This document shows, piece after piece, positions 35,537 to 43,940 of a stretch of 64,000 nt of DNA. Where the stretch lies: NCBI GenBank assembly GCA_036396535.1, contig DASWKR010000002.1, forward strand, positions 1 to 64,000, written 5' to 3'. Under the pieces are notes generated by a model, which was given only the letters and a program-made list of their open reading frames with translations, searched no databases and had not been told where the DNA came from. The translations under genes were made by a program, and so were the position numbers. Each line of letters opens with the position of its first letter. The first letter of the stretch is position 1. The stretch is from Acidimicrobiia bacterium. GTDB lineage: Bacteria; Actinomycetota; Acidimicrobiia; Spongiisociales; UBA5794.

Positions 35537-36148
35537 TCACCGGCCTCGTAGGAACAGCTTTCCGAGCTCGAGGGTATGCTCGAGGTGGTCGCGGGTCACC
35601 TGCTCGGCGGTGGCGATGTCGCCCCTCTCGATGGCGTCGAGCAGTTGATCGTGCTCGGCGTTGCCTGCCTGGACTCGTTGCGGCGCCTCGTGGATCGAGG
35701 TCGCGACGTAGAGCGCCGAGAGGTTCCGGAGGTTCTCGAGGATCCGGGCGAGCCTGGGCCGCCGCGCCGCCTCAGCGAGGAGGCGGTGGAACTCGCCGTT
35801 GAGGGCGACCCAGCGCGCCGGGTCCGGCTCGGCCTTCATTGCCTCCGTCATCGCCCGTGCCTTCGCCAGGTCCTGCGGATCAGCGTTCCTGACGGTCGCC
35901 GCGGCGACCAGCGGCTCGAGTGCCATGCGGATCTCGTAGAGCTGCTCCAGTTCGTCCATGGTCGCCGGGTGGACTTGGACGCCCCGGTGCGGGTCCCCGT
36001 CGAGCAGGCCCTCGGCGACCAGTTGGCGGAGCGCTTCTCTCACCGGAGTCGTCGAGGTCTCGAAGCGTTCGGCGATCTCGTTCTGTAGGAGCCGGGTCCC
36101 CGGCTCGTATGCGCCCCGAAGGATGTCCGAGCGCAGGCGCGCCGCCAC
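35537..36148 (-). CDS. GntR-family transcriptional regulator, FadR/FCD subfamily
   Basis: A 203-residue repressor-type regulator. Winged helix near 1-65: LRSDILRGAYEPGTRLLQNE, then ETSTTPVREALRQLVAEGLL. The FCD ligand-binding domain covers about 75-195, with EFHRLLAEAARRP and EHDQLLDAIERGD; such domains often bind an organic acid through a metal. Similarity seems to continue upstream of the GTG at 36148 (EGDHIRHRTAQAA) with no normal start codon before the next stop, so the true N-terminus may be longer. It lies head-to-head with the first ABC operon and probably controls it and other units of the island. Confidence 0.88.
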   Translation of the reverse strand: MAARLRSDILRGAYEPGTRLLQNEIAERFETSTTPVREALRQLVAEGLLDGDPHRGVQVHPATMDELEQLYEIRMALEPLVAAATVRNADPQDLAKARAMTEAMKAEPDPARWVALNGEFHRLLAEAARRPRLARILENLRNLSALYVATSIHEAPQRVQAGNAEHDQLLDAIERGDIATAEQVTRDHLEHTLELGKLFLRGR

Positions 36149-36211
36149 CGCCGCCTGTGCGGTTCGATGCCTGATGTGGTCGCCTTCGGTGATGAGGCAC
36201 CCTCTCGGTCA

Positions 36212-36226
36212 GTGTGCAAAGTACAC
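36212..36226. promoter_or_regulatory. Inverted repeat near the gntR gene start
   Basis: GTGTGCAAAGTACAC has complementary arms GTGT / ACAC. It lies about 64 bases upstream of the regulator's GTG and may be an autoregulatory site. Confidence 0.35.
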
Positions 36227-36335
36227 GATCGCCACGGCCCTTTCTCGTCATGCGCGCCGCTCGCAGGCCACGGGCAGCTGGCCCGCGGGCGAATCCCCAC
36301 AGCCACACGCCATTCACGAGCGGCCCGGCTCCGTA

Positions 36336-36353
36336 CTGTATACAATCGATTGT
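36336..36353. promoter_or_regulatory. GntR/FCD-type operator upstream of ABC operon 1
   Basis: CTGTATACAA (36336-36345) fits the FadR-subfamily pattern TNGT-NN-ACNA at most positions, and overlaps the perfect palindrome ACAATCGATTGT (36342-36353). Similar sites precede other genes of the island. Confidence 0.55.
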
Positions 36354-36557
36354 GGAGGGTCATTGAAGGACCATCACGACGGCGGGGCAACCGGCAATAC
36401 CAGCTGCTGCGCCGCGGCCCGCACTGTTCCGAGGTAGTGATCGCGAGCCGCACCTGCGGTCCGTTCGGCGGTCGGCGGGCAACCCGCCGCTGCCGGGCAA
36501 CGCAGCAGGCATCGGCTCACGACCACTCGACGAGGGAGAAAAACGAGGAGGAAGGGC

Positions 36558-37616
36558 ATGACACGACGATGGATGTCCTTGCTGGCCATTTTCGCGGCGT
36601 TCGCGTTGTTCGCGGCGGCGTGTGGTGGTGACAGCTCGGATGGCGGGGACGACGGCTCGGACGGCGAGCCGTCTACTGGCCCGGCCAACATCATTCGCTT
36701 CACGTTCGCACCGGATCCGGTGTGGGACTTCATCAACGACAGCGGACTCAAGGAGGCGATGGAGGAAGAGTCCGGCGTGAGGATCCTCTCCCAGGTGACC
36801 TGGGACGAGTTCGGAATCTATGCCGGCGGCTTCGCCGACATCGTCTCCGTCGGCTCGTTCGAGGTGCCCGGCCTCGAGAAGGAAGCCAACCAGGACTCGG
36901 TGATCTTCGGCAAGTACAACATCGACCGGTCCGTCATCGCCGTCCCGTCTTCCGACACCACGAGCCAGACGCTCGAGGACCTCGTCGGCCAGCGGATCGC
37001 AGTGTGGGACTCGGTGTCGTCGACCCTCATCTGGGGCGTGATCGCCAAGCAGCTCCATGATCTCGACTTCCGGACGGGAGGAGGCGACTTCGAGCTCGTC
37101 CAGGTGGACATCACGAACACCGGACCCGTGACGGCGTCGGGCGACACCGAAGGCGGGATCGTGCTTCCCGACTTCGCGGTGCCGCAGCTCATGAACGGCG
37201 AGCTGCGGGTGCTGTACGACGGCCGCACGTCGGCCGAGATCTACGTGAACGACATCGCCAACACGCCCGACCACGAGGGACCGATGATCAACATCTTCCT
37301 CGCCAGGGGCGACTGGTACGACGAACACTTGACCGAGGTGGGGTTCTTCCTCGAGCTGTGGCAGGCAGGCATCGACGAGTGGCAGGCGAACAAGGCCGAG
37401 ATCATCTCGTCGTACCCCCAGCACTTCGCGGTTTCGAACGACGAAGAGCTGGCATTCATGCAGGACTGGCTGCAGCAGCACGACTGGTTCGTCGAGACGG
37501 TTTACATCGACGACGCCTGGATCGAGGTCGAGAGCAATCTGTTCGACACGATGCGCGAGTCCGAGTTCCTCGGTGAGGACGAGGAGGATCCACGGTTCGA
37601 GACGCCTGCTCCGTGA
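36558..37616 (+). CDS. ABC transporter substrate-binding lipoprotein, NMT1/SsuA-like (system 1)
   Basis: A 352-residue extracytoplasmic solute receptor. Lipobox FAAAC with Cys22, then a Gly/Asp/Ser-rich linker to about 45. Mature domain: RFTFAPDPVWDFINDSGLKE, VTWDEFGIYAGGFADIVSVG, and a central segment typical of NMT1/THI5-like receptors that bind aromatic, sulfonate or pyrimidine-like ligands. It is a close paralogue of the receptor at 43941. It is the first gene of an operon with two permeases and an ATPase. The ligand is unknown. Confidence 0.88.
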   Translation: MTRRWMSLLAIFAAFALFAAACGGDSSDGGDDGSDGEPSTGPANIIRFTFAPDPVWDFINDSGLKEAMEEESGVRILSQVTWDEFGIYAGGFADIVSVGSFEVPGLEKEANQDSVIFGKYNIDRSVIAVPSSDTTSQTLEDLVGQRIAVWDSVSSTLIWGVIAKQLHDLDFRTGGGDFELVQVDITNTGPVTASGDTEGGIVLPDFAVPQLMNGELRVLYDGRTSAEIYVNDIANTPDHEGPMINIFLARGDWYDEHLTEVGFFLELWQAGIDEWQANKAEIISSYPQHFAVSNDEELAFMQDWLQQHDWFVETVYIDDAWIEVESNLFDTMRESEFLGEDEEDPRFETPAP

Positions 37617-37622
37617 GCTGAG

Positions 37623-38450
37623 GTGGCGCGAACCGTCGTAGAGGAGACCCTCGAAGAGAGGGTGCTCGGTATCGCCGCCGGCGCGCGCCGGCGGCGATAC
37701 CTCGCCGTGGTGGTCGGCTGGGCCGGCTTCCTCGTCCTGTGGTACCTCGTCTCCGAGTTCCTCCTCAACTCGGTGCGGCTGCCGCAGCCTCAGAGGGTGG
37801 CTCGGGAGGCGTGGAACATCATCCGGGGCGTGGACGGCGCCTTCTTCCCCGAGTTCTGGGCGAGCATCGTTCGGGTGTTCGCCGGGTTCATCGCCGCCGC
37901 TTTGATCGGCACGCCGCTCGGCTTCCTCATGGGGCGCAGCGAGTACTGGCGGAACTTCTTCCAGGCACCGGTCGTCGTGGCAGGCTCGGTCCCGGGCATC
38001 ACCTACGCCGTGATGTCGCTCGTCATCTTCGGCATCTCGTTCTTCGGGCCCGTGCTGGCCGTCGGCCTCATCTCGATGCCGTACGTGGCGCTCAACGTGT
38101 CACAGGGGGTGGCGGGCGTCGACCGGCAGCTCGTGGCGATGAGCGTCGCCTACGGGCGCTCGGAGCGGCAGATCTTCCGAAACGTCCTGCTCCCTTCGGT
38201 GCTGCCGTTCATCTTCGCCGGTGTCCGACTGTCGTTCTCCCTGGCGTGGAAGGTCGGTCAACTCACTGAGGTGTTCGGGGCATCTCGCGGGATCGGATTC
38301 CAGATAAGGCGCAACTTCCAGCTGTTCCGGATGGCGGAGTTGCTGGCGTGGGTGTTCCTGTTCATCGCGTTCATGCTCGTGCTCGAGCGGCAGGTGCTGG
38401 TGCGGATCGAGCGCCGACTCTTCCGATGGCGTCAGTGGGACACACCGTGA
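37623..38450 (+). CDS. ABC transporter permease (system 1, first)
   Basis: A 275-residue inner-membrane permease of the SsuC/TauC type with about six helices. The binding-protein-dependent transport signature is near YGRSERQIFRNVLLPSVLPF (about 178-197), which docks the ATPase. Start GTG at 37623, 6 bases after the receptor gene; it overlaps the next permease gene by GTGA. Confidence 0.88.
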   Translation: MARTVVEETLEERVLGIAAGARRRRYLAVVVGWAGFLVLWYLVSEFLLNSVRLPQPQRVAREAWNIIRGVDGAFFPEFWASIVRVFAGFIAAALIGTPLGFLMGRSEYWRNFFQAPVVVAGSVPGITYAVMSLVIFGISFFGPVLAVGLISMPYVALNVSQGVAGVDRQLVAMSVAYGRSERQIFRNVLLPSVLPFIFAGVRLSFSLAWKVGQLTEVFGASRGIGFQIRRNFQLFRMAELLAWVFLFIAFMLVLERQVLVRIERRLFRWRQWDTP

Positions 38451-39295
38451 CGGCAACCGTCGCCGGCCCATCCCGCGTCGTTAAGAGGCTTCGCTCTCCG
38501 ATGGCGGCCCGCTGGACGTCAGCGATCGCCTTCCTGCTCGGGTGGCAGCTCGTCACGCTGGTCTCCACGAGGGTGCCCTCTCCCGTGCGGGTCCTCGAAT
38601 TCCTGTGGCTCGAGGTCTCGGGGGGGAGCCACGGCGGCGTCGTGCGCGGCGAGTTCATCGAGCACTTCCTCGGCACGCTGGGTCGCTACACGATCGGGCT
38701 GGTCATCGGCTTCACGGCCGGGCTGCTCATCGGGGTCCTCATCGGTTCGTCGAGCCTGGCGCGCGCCCTCGCCAGCGACTCGATCCTGGTCCTGCTCGCC
38801 CTTCCTGCGATCGTGTGGGCCTTCCTCACGACGATGTGGTTCGGCATCGACGTCAAGGCGCCGATCGTCACGGTCGCCCTCTCCGCCTTCCCGTTCGTCG
38901 TCGTCAACGTCGCCCAAGGTGTGCGCAGCATCACGCCGGATCTGAGGAGGATGACCGCTGCGTTCGGCGTCGAGCGGTGGAAACAGTTCCGATACCTGAC
39001 ACTCGGCGCCATCAGCGGCTACGTGTTCGCCGGGTTGAGGTTCGCGGTCATCATCGGCTGGAACGGGGTCCTGCTCTGGGAGTGGTTCGCCGGGCAGAAC
39101 GGCGTCGGGTTCCGGACTCGCTACTGGTACGACGCCAACCGCTACCAGGGGTTCGTCGGTTGGGTCGTGGCGTTCATCGTCTTCATCGTCCTGCTCGACC
39201 GGTTCGTCTTCGCCCGCCTGGAGCGGAGGGCGTTCCGCTGGCGCGACCGGGCAACGGATGTGGAGATCATCGAAGAGACGACCATGGGGCTCTGA
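38447..39295 (+). CDS. ABC transporter permease (system 1, second)
   Basis: A 282-residue permease, sister of the preceding gene product. Six predicted helices, with the ATPase-coupling loop near FGVERWKQFRYLTLGAISGY. Two different permeases imply a heterodimeric channel. GTG at 38447 overlaps the upstream stop by 4 bases; an ATG at 38426 is also in frame. Confidence 0.87.
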   Translation: MTATVAGPSRVVKRLRSPMAARWTSAIAFLLGWQLVTLVSTRVPSPVRVLEFLWLEVSGGSHGGVVRGEFIEHFLGTLGRYTIGLVIGFTAGLLIGVLIGSSSLARALASDSILVLLALPAIVWAFLTTMWFGIDVKAPIVTVALSAFPFVVVNVAQGVRSITPDLRRMTAAFGVERWKQFRYLTLGAISGYVFAGLRFAVIIGWNGVLLWEWFAGQNGVGFRTRYWYDANRYQGFVGWVVAFIVFIVLLDRFVFARLERRAFRWRDRATDVEIIEETTMGL

Positions 39296-39309
39296 GGAGG
39301 AACGATCGG

Positions 39310-40065
39310 ATGGCGACCCTCGAGGTGAAGGACCTCATCAAGATCTTCCCCGGCCCGTCCGCCGGGGCGCCGCCCGTTCGGGCCCTCAACGGCATCAGCT
39401 TCGACGTCTCCGGCAACGTCTTCGTCTCGATCGTCGGCCCGTCCGGGTGCGGCAAGAGCACGCTGCTCAACATCATCTCGGGGGTGGACAGCGCGACGGC
39501 CGGGGAGATCAGGCTCACCGAGGACGGCAAGCGGGCCCGCCTCGGCTACGTCTTCCAGGACCCCCGGCTCCTGCCATGGCGGACGGTCATGGACAACATG
39601 CTGTACGTCCGGGACGACGACTCCGAGACGGAAGCGGCCAGGTACCTCGACATGGTGGGCCTGGGCCACACGGTCGAGATGTTCCCGGGCCAGCTCTCCG
39701 GGGGCATGCAGCAGCGAGTCGGCATCGCCAGGGCGTTCTCGGTGGAACCCGACCTGCTGCTCATGGACGAGCCGTTCAGCCACCTCGATGCCATCACGGC
39801 TCGCTCGCTGCGTGACCACCTCCAAGAGATCTGGGCGAGGACCCGTAAGACGGTGGTGTTCGTGACCCACGACGTCATGGAGGCCGTCCAACTGTCGGAC
39901 AGGATCATCGTGCTGGCGGCGGGAGGCGTGATATTCGAGGACATCCCGATCGAGCTCCCGCACCCGCGCCGGTCCTCAGACCCCGCCGTCGCCACGCTCC
40001 AGGCGGAGATCCTCGGCCGGTTCGAGGTGATGGAGGCCGAGATGGCGAAGCGGCGGAGCGGCTGA
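39310..40065 (+). CDS. ABC transporter ATP-binding protein (system 1)
   Basis: A 251-residue SsuB/TauB-type ATPase. Walker A GPSGCGKST near 43-51, Q-loop FQDPRLLPWRTV near 84-95, signature LSGGMQQRVGIARAF near 131-145, Walker B LLLMDEPFSHLDA near 152-164, H-loop VFVTHDVMEAVQ near 185-196. ATG at 39310 preceded by GAGGAGGAA. It is about two-thirds identical by eye to the ATPase at 46767. Confidence 0.93.
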   Translation: MATLEVKDLIKIFPGPSAGAPPVRALNGISFDVSGNVFVSIVGPSGCGKSTLLNIISGVDSATAGEIRLTEDGKRARLGYVFQDPRLLPWRTVMDNMLYVRDDDSETEAARYLDMVGLGHTVEMFPGQLSGGMQQRVGIARAFSVEPDLLLMDEPFSHLDAITARSLRDHLQEIWARTRKTVVFVTHDVMEAVQLSDRIIVLAAGGVIFEDIPIELPHPRRSSDPAVATLQAEILGRFEVMEAEMAKRRSG

Positions 40066-40079
40066 GGCTCCGGTCGGTC

Positions 40080-41003
40080 GTGATCCCCCCCGCTCCTGAG
40101 GCGGTCCCGGCGAACCTCGGCGAAGCACAGCGCCCGCCGTGGCTGCTGCCGCTCCTGGCGGTGATGATCCTGGCGCTCGGCTTCAACTGGCCGCTCATCT
40201 CGCTCGGTGTCGATGCGATCGACCCGGTGTGGCTCGGAGCGCTGCGAGTGCTCGTGGCGGCGGTGCTCTCGCTCTTCTTCGGTGTGGCGACGGGCCGTCT
40301 GGGCCGTCCCCACAGGGGCGACTCGTCGATAATCCTCGGGGTTGCCGTTTTCCGGATCGCCCTGACGATCGCCATCGTCTTCACCGCCGTCCAGTTCGTC
40401 CCTGCCGGGCGCTCGTCGGTGCTCGTCTGGACCGCCAGCCTGTGGACGGTGCCGATGGCGGCGATCTTCGTGGGGGAGAGGATGACTCCCCTTCGCTGGC
40501 TGGGCCTGGCAATCGGCATCGCCGGGATCGTCTCGATCGTCGAACCATGGCGCCTCGACTGGACGGACGGCGGTGTCGTCGTCGGGCACGCCATGCTCCT
40601 GTTCGTCGCCCTGTTCACTGCAGGCGTGACGGTGCAGCTGCGGGGCCACCAGTGGGCGACGACCCCTCTCGACGTCCTGCCGCACCAACTCGGGCTGGCG
40701 GCGGCGCTGCTCGTCGGGTGCGCCTTGGCGGTGCACGGCTTCCCGCACATCGACTGGACGTGGGGGCTCGGCCTCAACGTCTTGTACCAGGGCGCCGCGG
40801 CGTCGATGTTCGCGACGTGGGCGCAGTCGACGGTCCTGCGGCACTACCCGGCGATCTCGACGCAGCTCGCCATGATGGCGGTGCCCGTCGTCGGGCTCTT
40901 CTCATCGGTGGCGATCCTCGACGAGGCGCTCACGTTGGCAGCCGTGGTGGGCGTCGCATGCATCGTCGCCGGCGTCGCGCTCGGGCTGTGGGACGGCGAG
41001 TGA
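40080..41003 (+). CDS. EamA/DMT-superfamily transporter
   Basis: A 307-residue polytopic protein with about ten helices arranged as two EamA repeats (about 15-145 and 165-305). Conserved features include VEPWRLDW after the first repeat and HYPAISTQLAMMAVPVVGLFSS in the second. Members export or import small metabolites. It starts 14 bases after the ATPase gene, so it is probably the last gene of ABC operon 1. Its stop is 4 bases from the end of the convergent M24 gene. Confidence 0.85.
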   Translation: MIPPAPEAVPANLGEAQRPPWLLPLLAVMILALGFNWPLISLGVDAIDPVWLGALRVLVAAVLSLFFGVATGRLGRPHRGDSSIILGVAVFRIALTIAIVFTAVQFVPAGRSSVLVWTASLWTVPMAAIFVGERMTPLRWLGLAIGIAGIVSIVEPWRLDWTDGGVVVGHAMLLFVALFTAGVTVQLRGHQWATTPLDVLPHQLGLAAALLVGCALAVHGFPHIDWTWGLGLNVLYQGAAASMFATWAQSTVLRHYPAISTQLAMMAVPVVGLFSSVAILDEALTLAAVVGVACIVAGVALGLWDGE

Positions 41004-41007
41004 CCCG

Positions 41008-42231
41008 TCAGATGAGCAGCTTGTCCTCGTACTCGACCCTCGAGAGGATCCGGGCGTCTCCCTCCGTGACCATGACCATGTCCTCGATGCGGACACCTCC
41101 ACCTCCCGGCACGTCCGGCACCCAGACGAGTGGCTCGACGGCGAAGACCATGTTCGGCACGAGCTCGAAGACTCCGGCACCCGGCAACGTCTCGCCGATG
41201 TAGGGCGGCTCGTTGGCTCCCATGCCGATTCCGTGCCCGATGAACAGGCTGAACAGCCTGTCGTCGAGGCCGTGGTCGGCGATCTTGGCGACGATGGCGT
41301 CGGAGACGTCGGCGTTCGTCTTTCCGGGCCGCATCGTTGCCACCCCGGCCATGAGGCCCTCGTACACCGCCGTGTAGATCTTCTGCTGGGTCTTGGTCGG
41401 CCTTCCGACGATGGTCGTCCGGCCGATGTCGGCGAAGTAGCCGTTCCACATCGCCCCGATGTCGATGAAGCACAGGTCGCCGTTGCGAACGATCTTGTCG
41501 GAGCAGATACGGTGCGGAGGCGACATGTGCTCACCGGTCGCCACGAACGGCGTGATGACGTGCGCCATCTCGCCCCCCAGCTGGTAGAGGGTCTGCATGG
41601 CGTCGCCGGCGATGTCCTGCTCGCGCCTCCCCGCCTTCGTCTCGTCGAGAGCCCGTTGCGTCACCGAATCGCCGATGGCGCAGCTCTCCTCGATGATGGC
41701 CAACTCTTCGTCGAGCTTCACCAGACGGGCGGCCTGCATGACGGCATCACCGTCGACGATCTCGACGTCCGGGAGGTGTCGCTCGAGCGCCCTGATGAAC
41801 GAGATGTTCGCCTGGTCCACCCCGATCTTGCCCGAGGCGAGCCCGGCGTCGGACACGAGCCCGCGCAGCGTTCCAGCCACGAAAGCGTCCACGAGCTCGG
41901 GCTGTTCCATGATCGGGACGGCGTGGATCGCCGAGAGCCACGGCATGCCGAAGCCCGCCTTGTCGACCTCGCCCCCTGATGCCAGCAGCACAGGATCGAC
42001 GGAGCCGGTGACGAACACCCCGTTCAGTGAGGTGCTCTTTCCTGCGATGATCTGGGCGCGCAGCGACGTCAGGTAGCGGACGTTCTCGTTCTTCCACATC
42101 ACGAGGCCGTCGACCTGCGCCTGCGCCAGGGCGTCGCGAACCGCCGCCAGCCTCTTCGCACGCAAGCCCGGGAAGTCGTAGCGCTCCTCCCAGTCGACGG
42201 CGAACGGTCCGAGGGCGTAGCGGGCGTGCAT
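41008..42231 (-). CDS. M24-family hydrolase (Xaa-Pro peptidase/creatinase-like), full metal site
   Basis: A 407-residue pita-bread hydrolase. The creatinase-N domain covers about 1-150. The catalytic domain keeps all five metal ligands: FIDIGAMWNGYFADIGRTT (two Asp, about 262-280), the HGIGMGANEPP histidine, AVEPLVW (Glu) and VRIEDMVMVTE (Glu). It can thus be a dinuclear-metal amidohydrolase or peptidase acting on dipeptides or small amides. ATG at 42231 has AGGAG 8 bases upstream. It is divergent from a dihydropyrimidinase-like gene, with a shared operator at 42258-42267. Confidence 0.88.
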   Translation of the reverse strand: MHARYALGPFAVDWEERYDFPGLRAKRLAAVRDALAQAQVDGLVMWKNENVRYLTSLRAQIIAGKSTSLNGVFVTGSVDPVLLASGGEVDKAGFGMPWLSAIHAVPIMEQPELVDAFVAGTLRGLVSDAGLASGKIGVDQANISFIRALERHLPDVEIVDGDAVMQAARLVKLDEELAIIEESCAIGDSVTQRALDETKAGRREQDIAGDAMQTLYQLGGEMAHVITPFVATGEHMSPPHRICSDKIVRNGDLCFIDIGAMWNGYFADIGRTTIVGRPTKTQQKIYTAVYEGLMAGVATMRPGKTNADVSDAIVAKIADHGLDDRLFSLFIGHGIGMGANEPPYIGETLPGAGVFELVPNMVFAVEPLVWVPDVPGGGGVRIEDMVMVTEGDARILSRVEYEDKLLI

Positions 42232-42257
42232 CTGTGGCTCTCCTGGTCGGGTCTGTT

Positions 42258-42267
42258 TTGTGCACAA
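42258..42267. promoter_or_regulatory. Operator-like palindrome TTGTGCACAA
   Basis: A perfect 10-bp palindrome fitting TNGT-NN-ACNA, in the 95-base region between the divergent M24 and dihydropyrimidinase-like genes. It lies 27 bases from the M24 start. Confidence 0.55.
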
Positions 42268-42326
42268 TACGGGTCGGAGTGTCAGACGAACTGCGTCTCC
42301 GGCTCCCCGGCGTGAAAGGATCGAGT

Positions 42327-43814
42327 ATGCGCTTCGATGTCGTCGTCAGAGGTGGACGGCTGGTGGTGCCGTACCAGGGCATCGTCGAAGCCGACATCGG
42401 CATCGTCGGCGGGACCATCTCCGCCGTCGCCCAAGGACTCGAAGGTGGCGAGGTCATCGACGCCACCGGGATGACCGTGTTCCCTGGGTGCGTCGACACC
42501 CACACTCACTACGGGCACTTCAACGAGTTCTATTCGGAGATGCATGCCGAGTCGGCGAACATGGCGGCCCTCGGCATCACCACGTCGATCGTCCTGCTCG
42601 ACCGGAGCGTCAAGAGCATGGACGGATGGCTCCACCGCAGGGACGACCCGGAGCTCTTCGCACTGCCGGAGACCGGCGAGAAGGGGATCGCCCATGCCAT
42701 GTTCCGGGGTTCGTATCACCTCGTGGTACCCGAGGCGATCGAGCGGTCTGCCGGGCATTCGTTCATGGACTACGGCTTCCACCTCGGCATGACGAATCTC
42801 GCCCAGGTCGGCGAGATCGTCGAGTACGTCGCCGAGTACGGGATCACCTCGTTCAAGGCGTGGCCCGGGTTGTACCAGTGGGCGGCGCTGGCGGGAGAAG
42901 ACCTGCGCTCGTTCCTCGTGGCGTGTCGCGACTCGGGGGCCCTGCCGTACGTGAACACCGTGAACTCCGCGCTGCAGCAGCAGATCGCCGCCGAGGTGTA
43001 CGCCTCGGCGGGCGTCGATCCGAGCGCCTCCCCTCCTGCCCTCCTCCGGAGAGCGAACGGCCACCCGCTGGTCGAGACGTACGACATGCAGACGACCCTC
43101 TGGCTGGCGAGGTCCGTCGGCTCTCCCCGCATCTGCATCGTCCACGTGACCTCGGCGGATGGCGTCGAGGTCATCCGCTCGTACAAGGAGTCTCACGGAC
43201 TCGACGTCGAGGGCGAAGTCGGTAGCGCATGGCTCGACCTGTCGTGGCCGGACGCCGAGCGCCTCGGACATCAGGCGACGTGCATCATCCCGCAGCTCGG
43301 CGACACCGTCGCGGTCGACGCCCTCTGGGACGGGATCCGGGCGGGCATCCTCACCGTGGCGGGAACCGACGGCGTCGTCTCGCCGACCCCGAGGTTCCCG
43401 GACGGCTCGCCGAACCCGATGTACGCGCCACCACCGACGAGGGAGCGCCGCGGGCTCGGCTTCCCGTGCCACATCGTGCATTTCCCGATCACGCTTGACA
43501 ACGCCATGTCCCGGGGCCTCGGAGAAGTCGCCGTCGCCGAGTTGTGCGCCGCCAATCCCGCCCGACTGCTCGACCTCTATCCGAGGAAGGGGACGATCGC
43601 GGCCGGTTCGGACGCCGACCTCGTCGTGGTCGACGTGCGATCCCCGCACACGATCCGGTCGTCCGAGTTGGCGACCACGGCTCCCTTCAACCCATGGGAG
43701 GGCAGGGAAGTTCGAGGCTGGCCGGCTCTCACCATGCTTCGCGGGAGTGTGATCGCCCGGGATGGGCGCCCCGTCGGGGTGCCCACCGGCGAGTACCTGC
43801 GTCGGAGCGTGTGA
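42327..43814 (+). CDS. Dihydropyrimidinase/hydantoinase-like amidohydrolase
   Basis: A 495-residue TIM-barrel amidohydrolase of the cyclic-amidase group. Visible metal-site elements are DTHTHYGHF (His-x-His, about 58-66), ITSFKAWPG (candidate carboxylated Lys near 173), CIVHVTSADG (His near 272) and GTDGVVSPTP (Asp near 351). The segment that normally supplies the bridging histidine (VHAEN-like) reads YVNTVNS, so the metal centre is altered. It should open a cyclic amide or ureide ring, but the substrate is unknown. ATG at 42327 with AAGGA upstream. Confidence 0.85.
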   Translation: MRFDVVVRGGRLVVPYQGIVEADIGIVGGTISAVAQGLEGGEVIDATGMTVFPGCVDTHTHYGHFNEFYSEMHAESANMAALGITTSIVLLDRSVKSMDGWLHRRDDPELFALPETGEKGIAHAMFRGSYHLVVPEAIERSAGHSFMDYGFHLGMTNLAQVGEIVEYVAEYGITSFKAWPGLYQWAALAGEDLRSFLVACRDSGALPYVNTVNSALQQQIAAEVYASAGVDPSASPPALLRRANGHPLVETYDMQTTLWLARSVGSPRICIVHVTSADGVEVIRSYKESHGLDVEGEVGSAWLDLSWPDAERLGHQATCIIPQLGDTVAVDALWDGIRAGILTVAGTDGVVSPTPRFPDGSPNPMYAPPPTRERRGLGFPCHIVHFPITLDNAMSRGLGEVAVAELCAANPARLLDLYPRKGTIAAGSDADLVVVDVRSPHTIRSSELATTAPFNPWEGREVRGWPALTMLRGSVIARDGRPVGVPTGEYLRRSV

Positions 43815-43865
43815 CTCCCCGGCAGCGCGAGCCGTGCTTCGCTACAGTCCGCTAGGGAGAGTGCA

Positions 43866-43875
43866 TTGTGCACAC
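43866..43875. promoter_or_regulatory. Operator-like site TTGTGCACAC upstream of ABC operon 2
   Basis: It matches the palindrome at 42258-42267 at 9 of 10 positions and lies 65 bases before the receptor gene start. Confidence 0.5.
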
Positions 43876-43940
43876 CCGTGCGCTCGGATTCGTGGGTCGT
43901 GTGTGCCCACAAACAGAGCGGCACCGAGGGAGGAGGGCTC

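Larger units (their letters stand above)
36149..36557. promoter_or_regulatory. Divergent control region between gntR gene and ABC operon 1
   Basis: 409 bases with no gene. It holds the dyads at 36212-36226 and 36336-36353 and a -10-like TACAAT (36341-36346) within the second dyad, so operator and promoter overlap. Confidence 0.55.
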
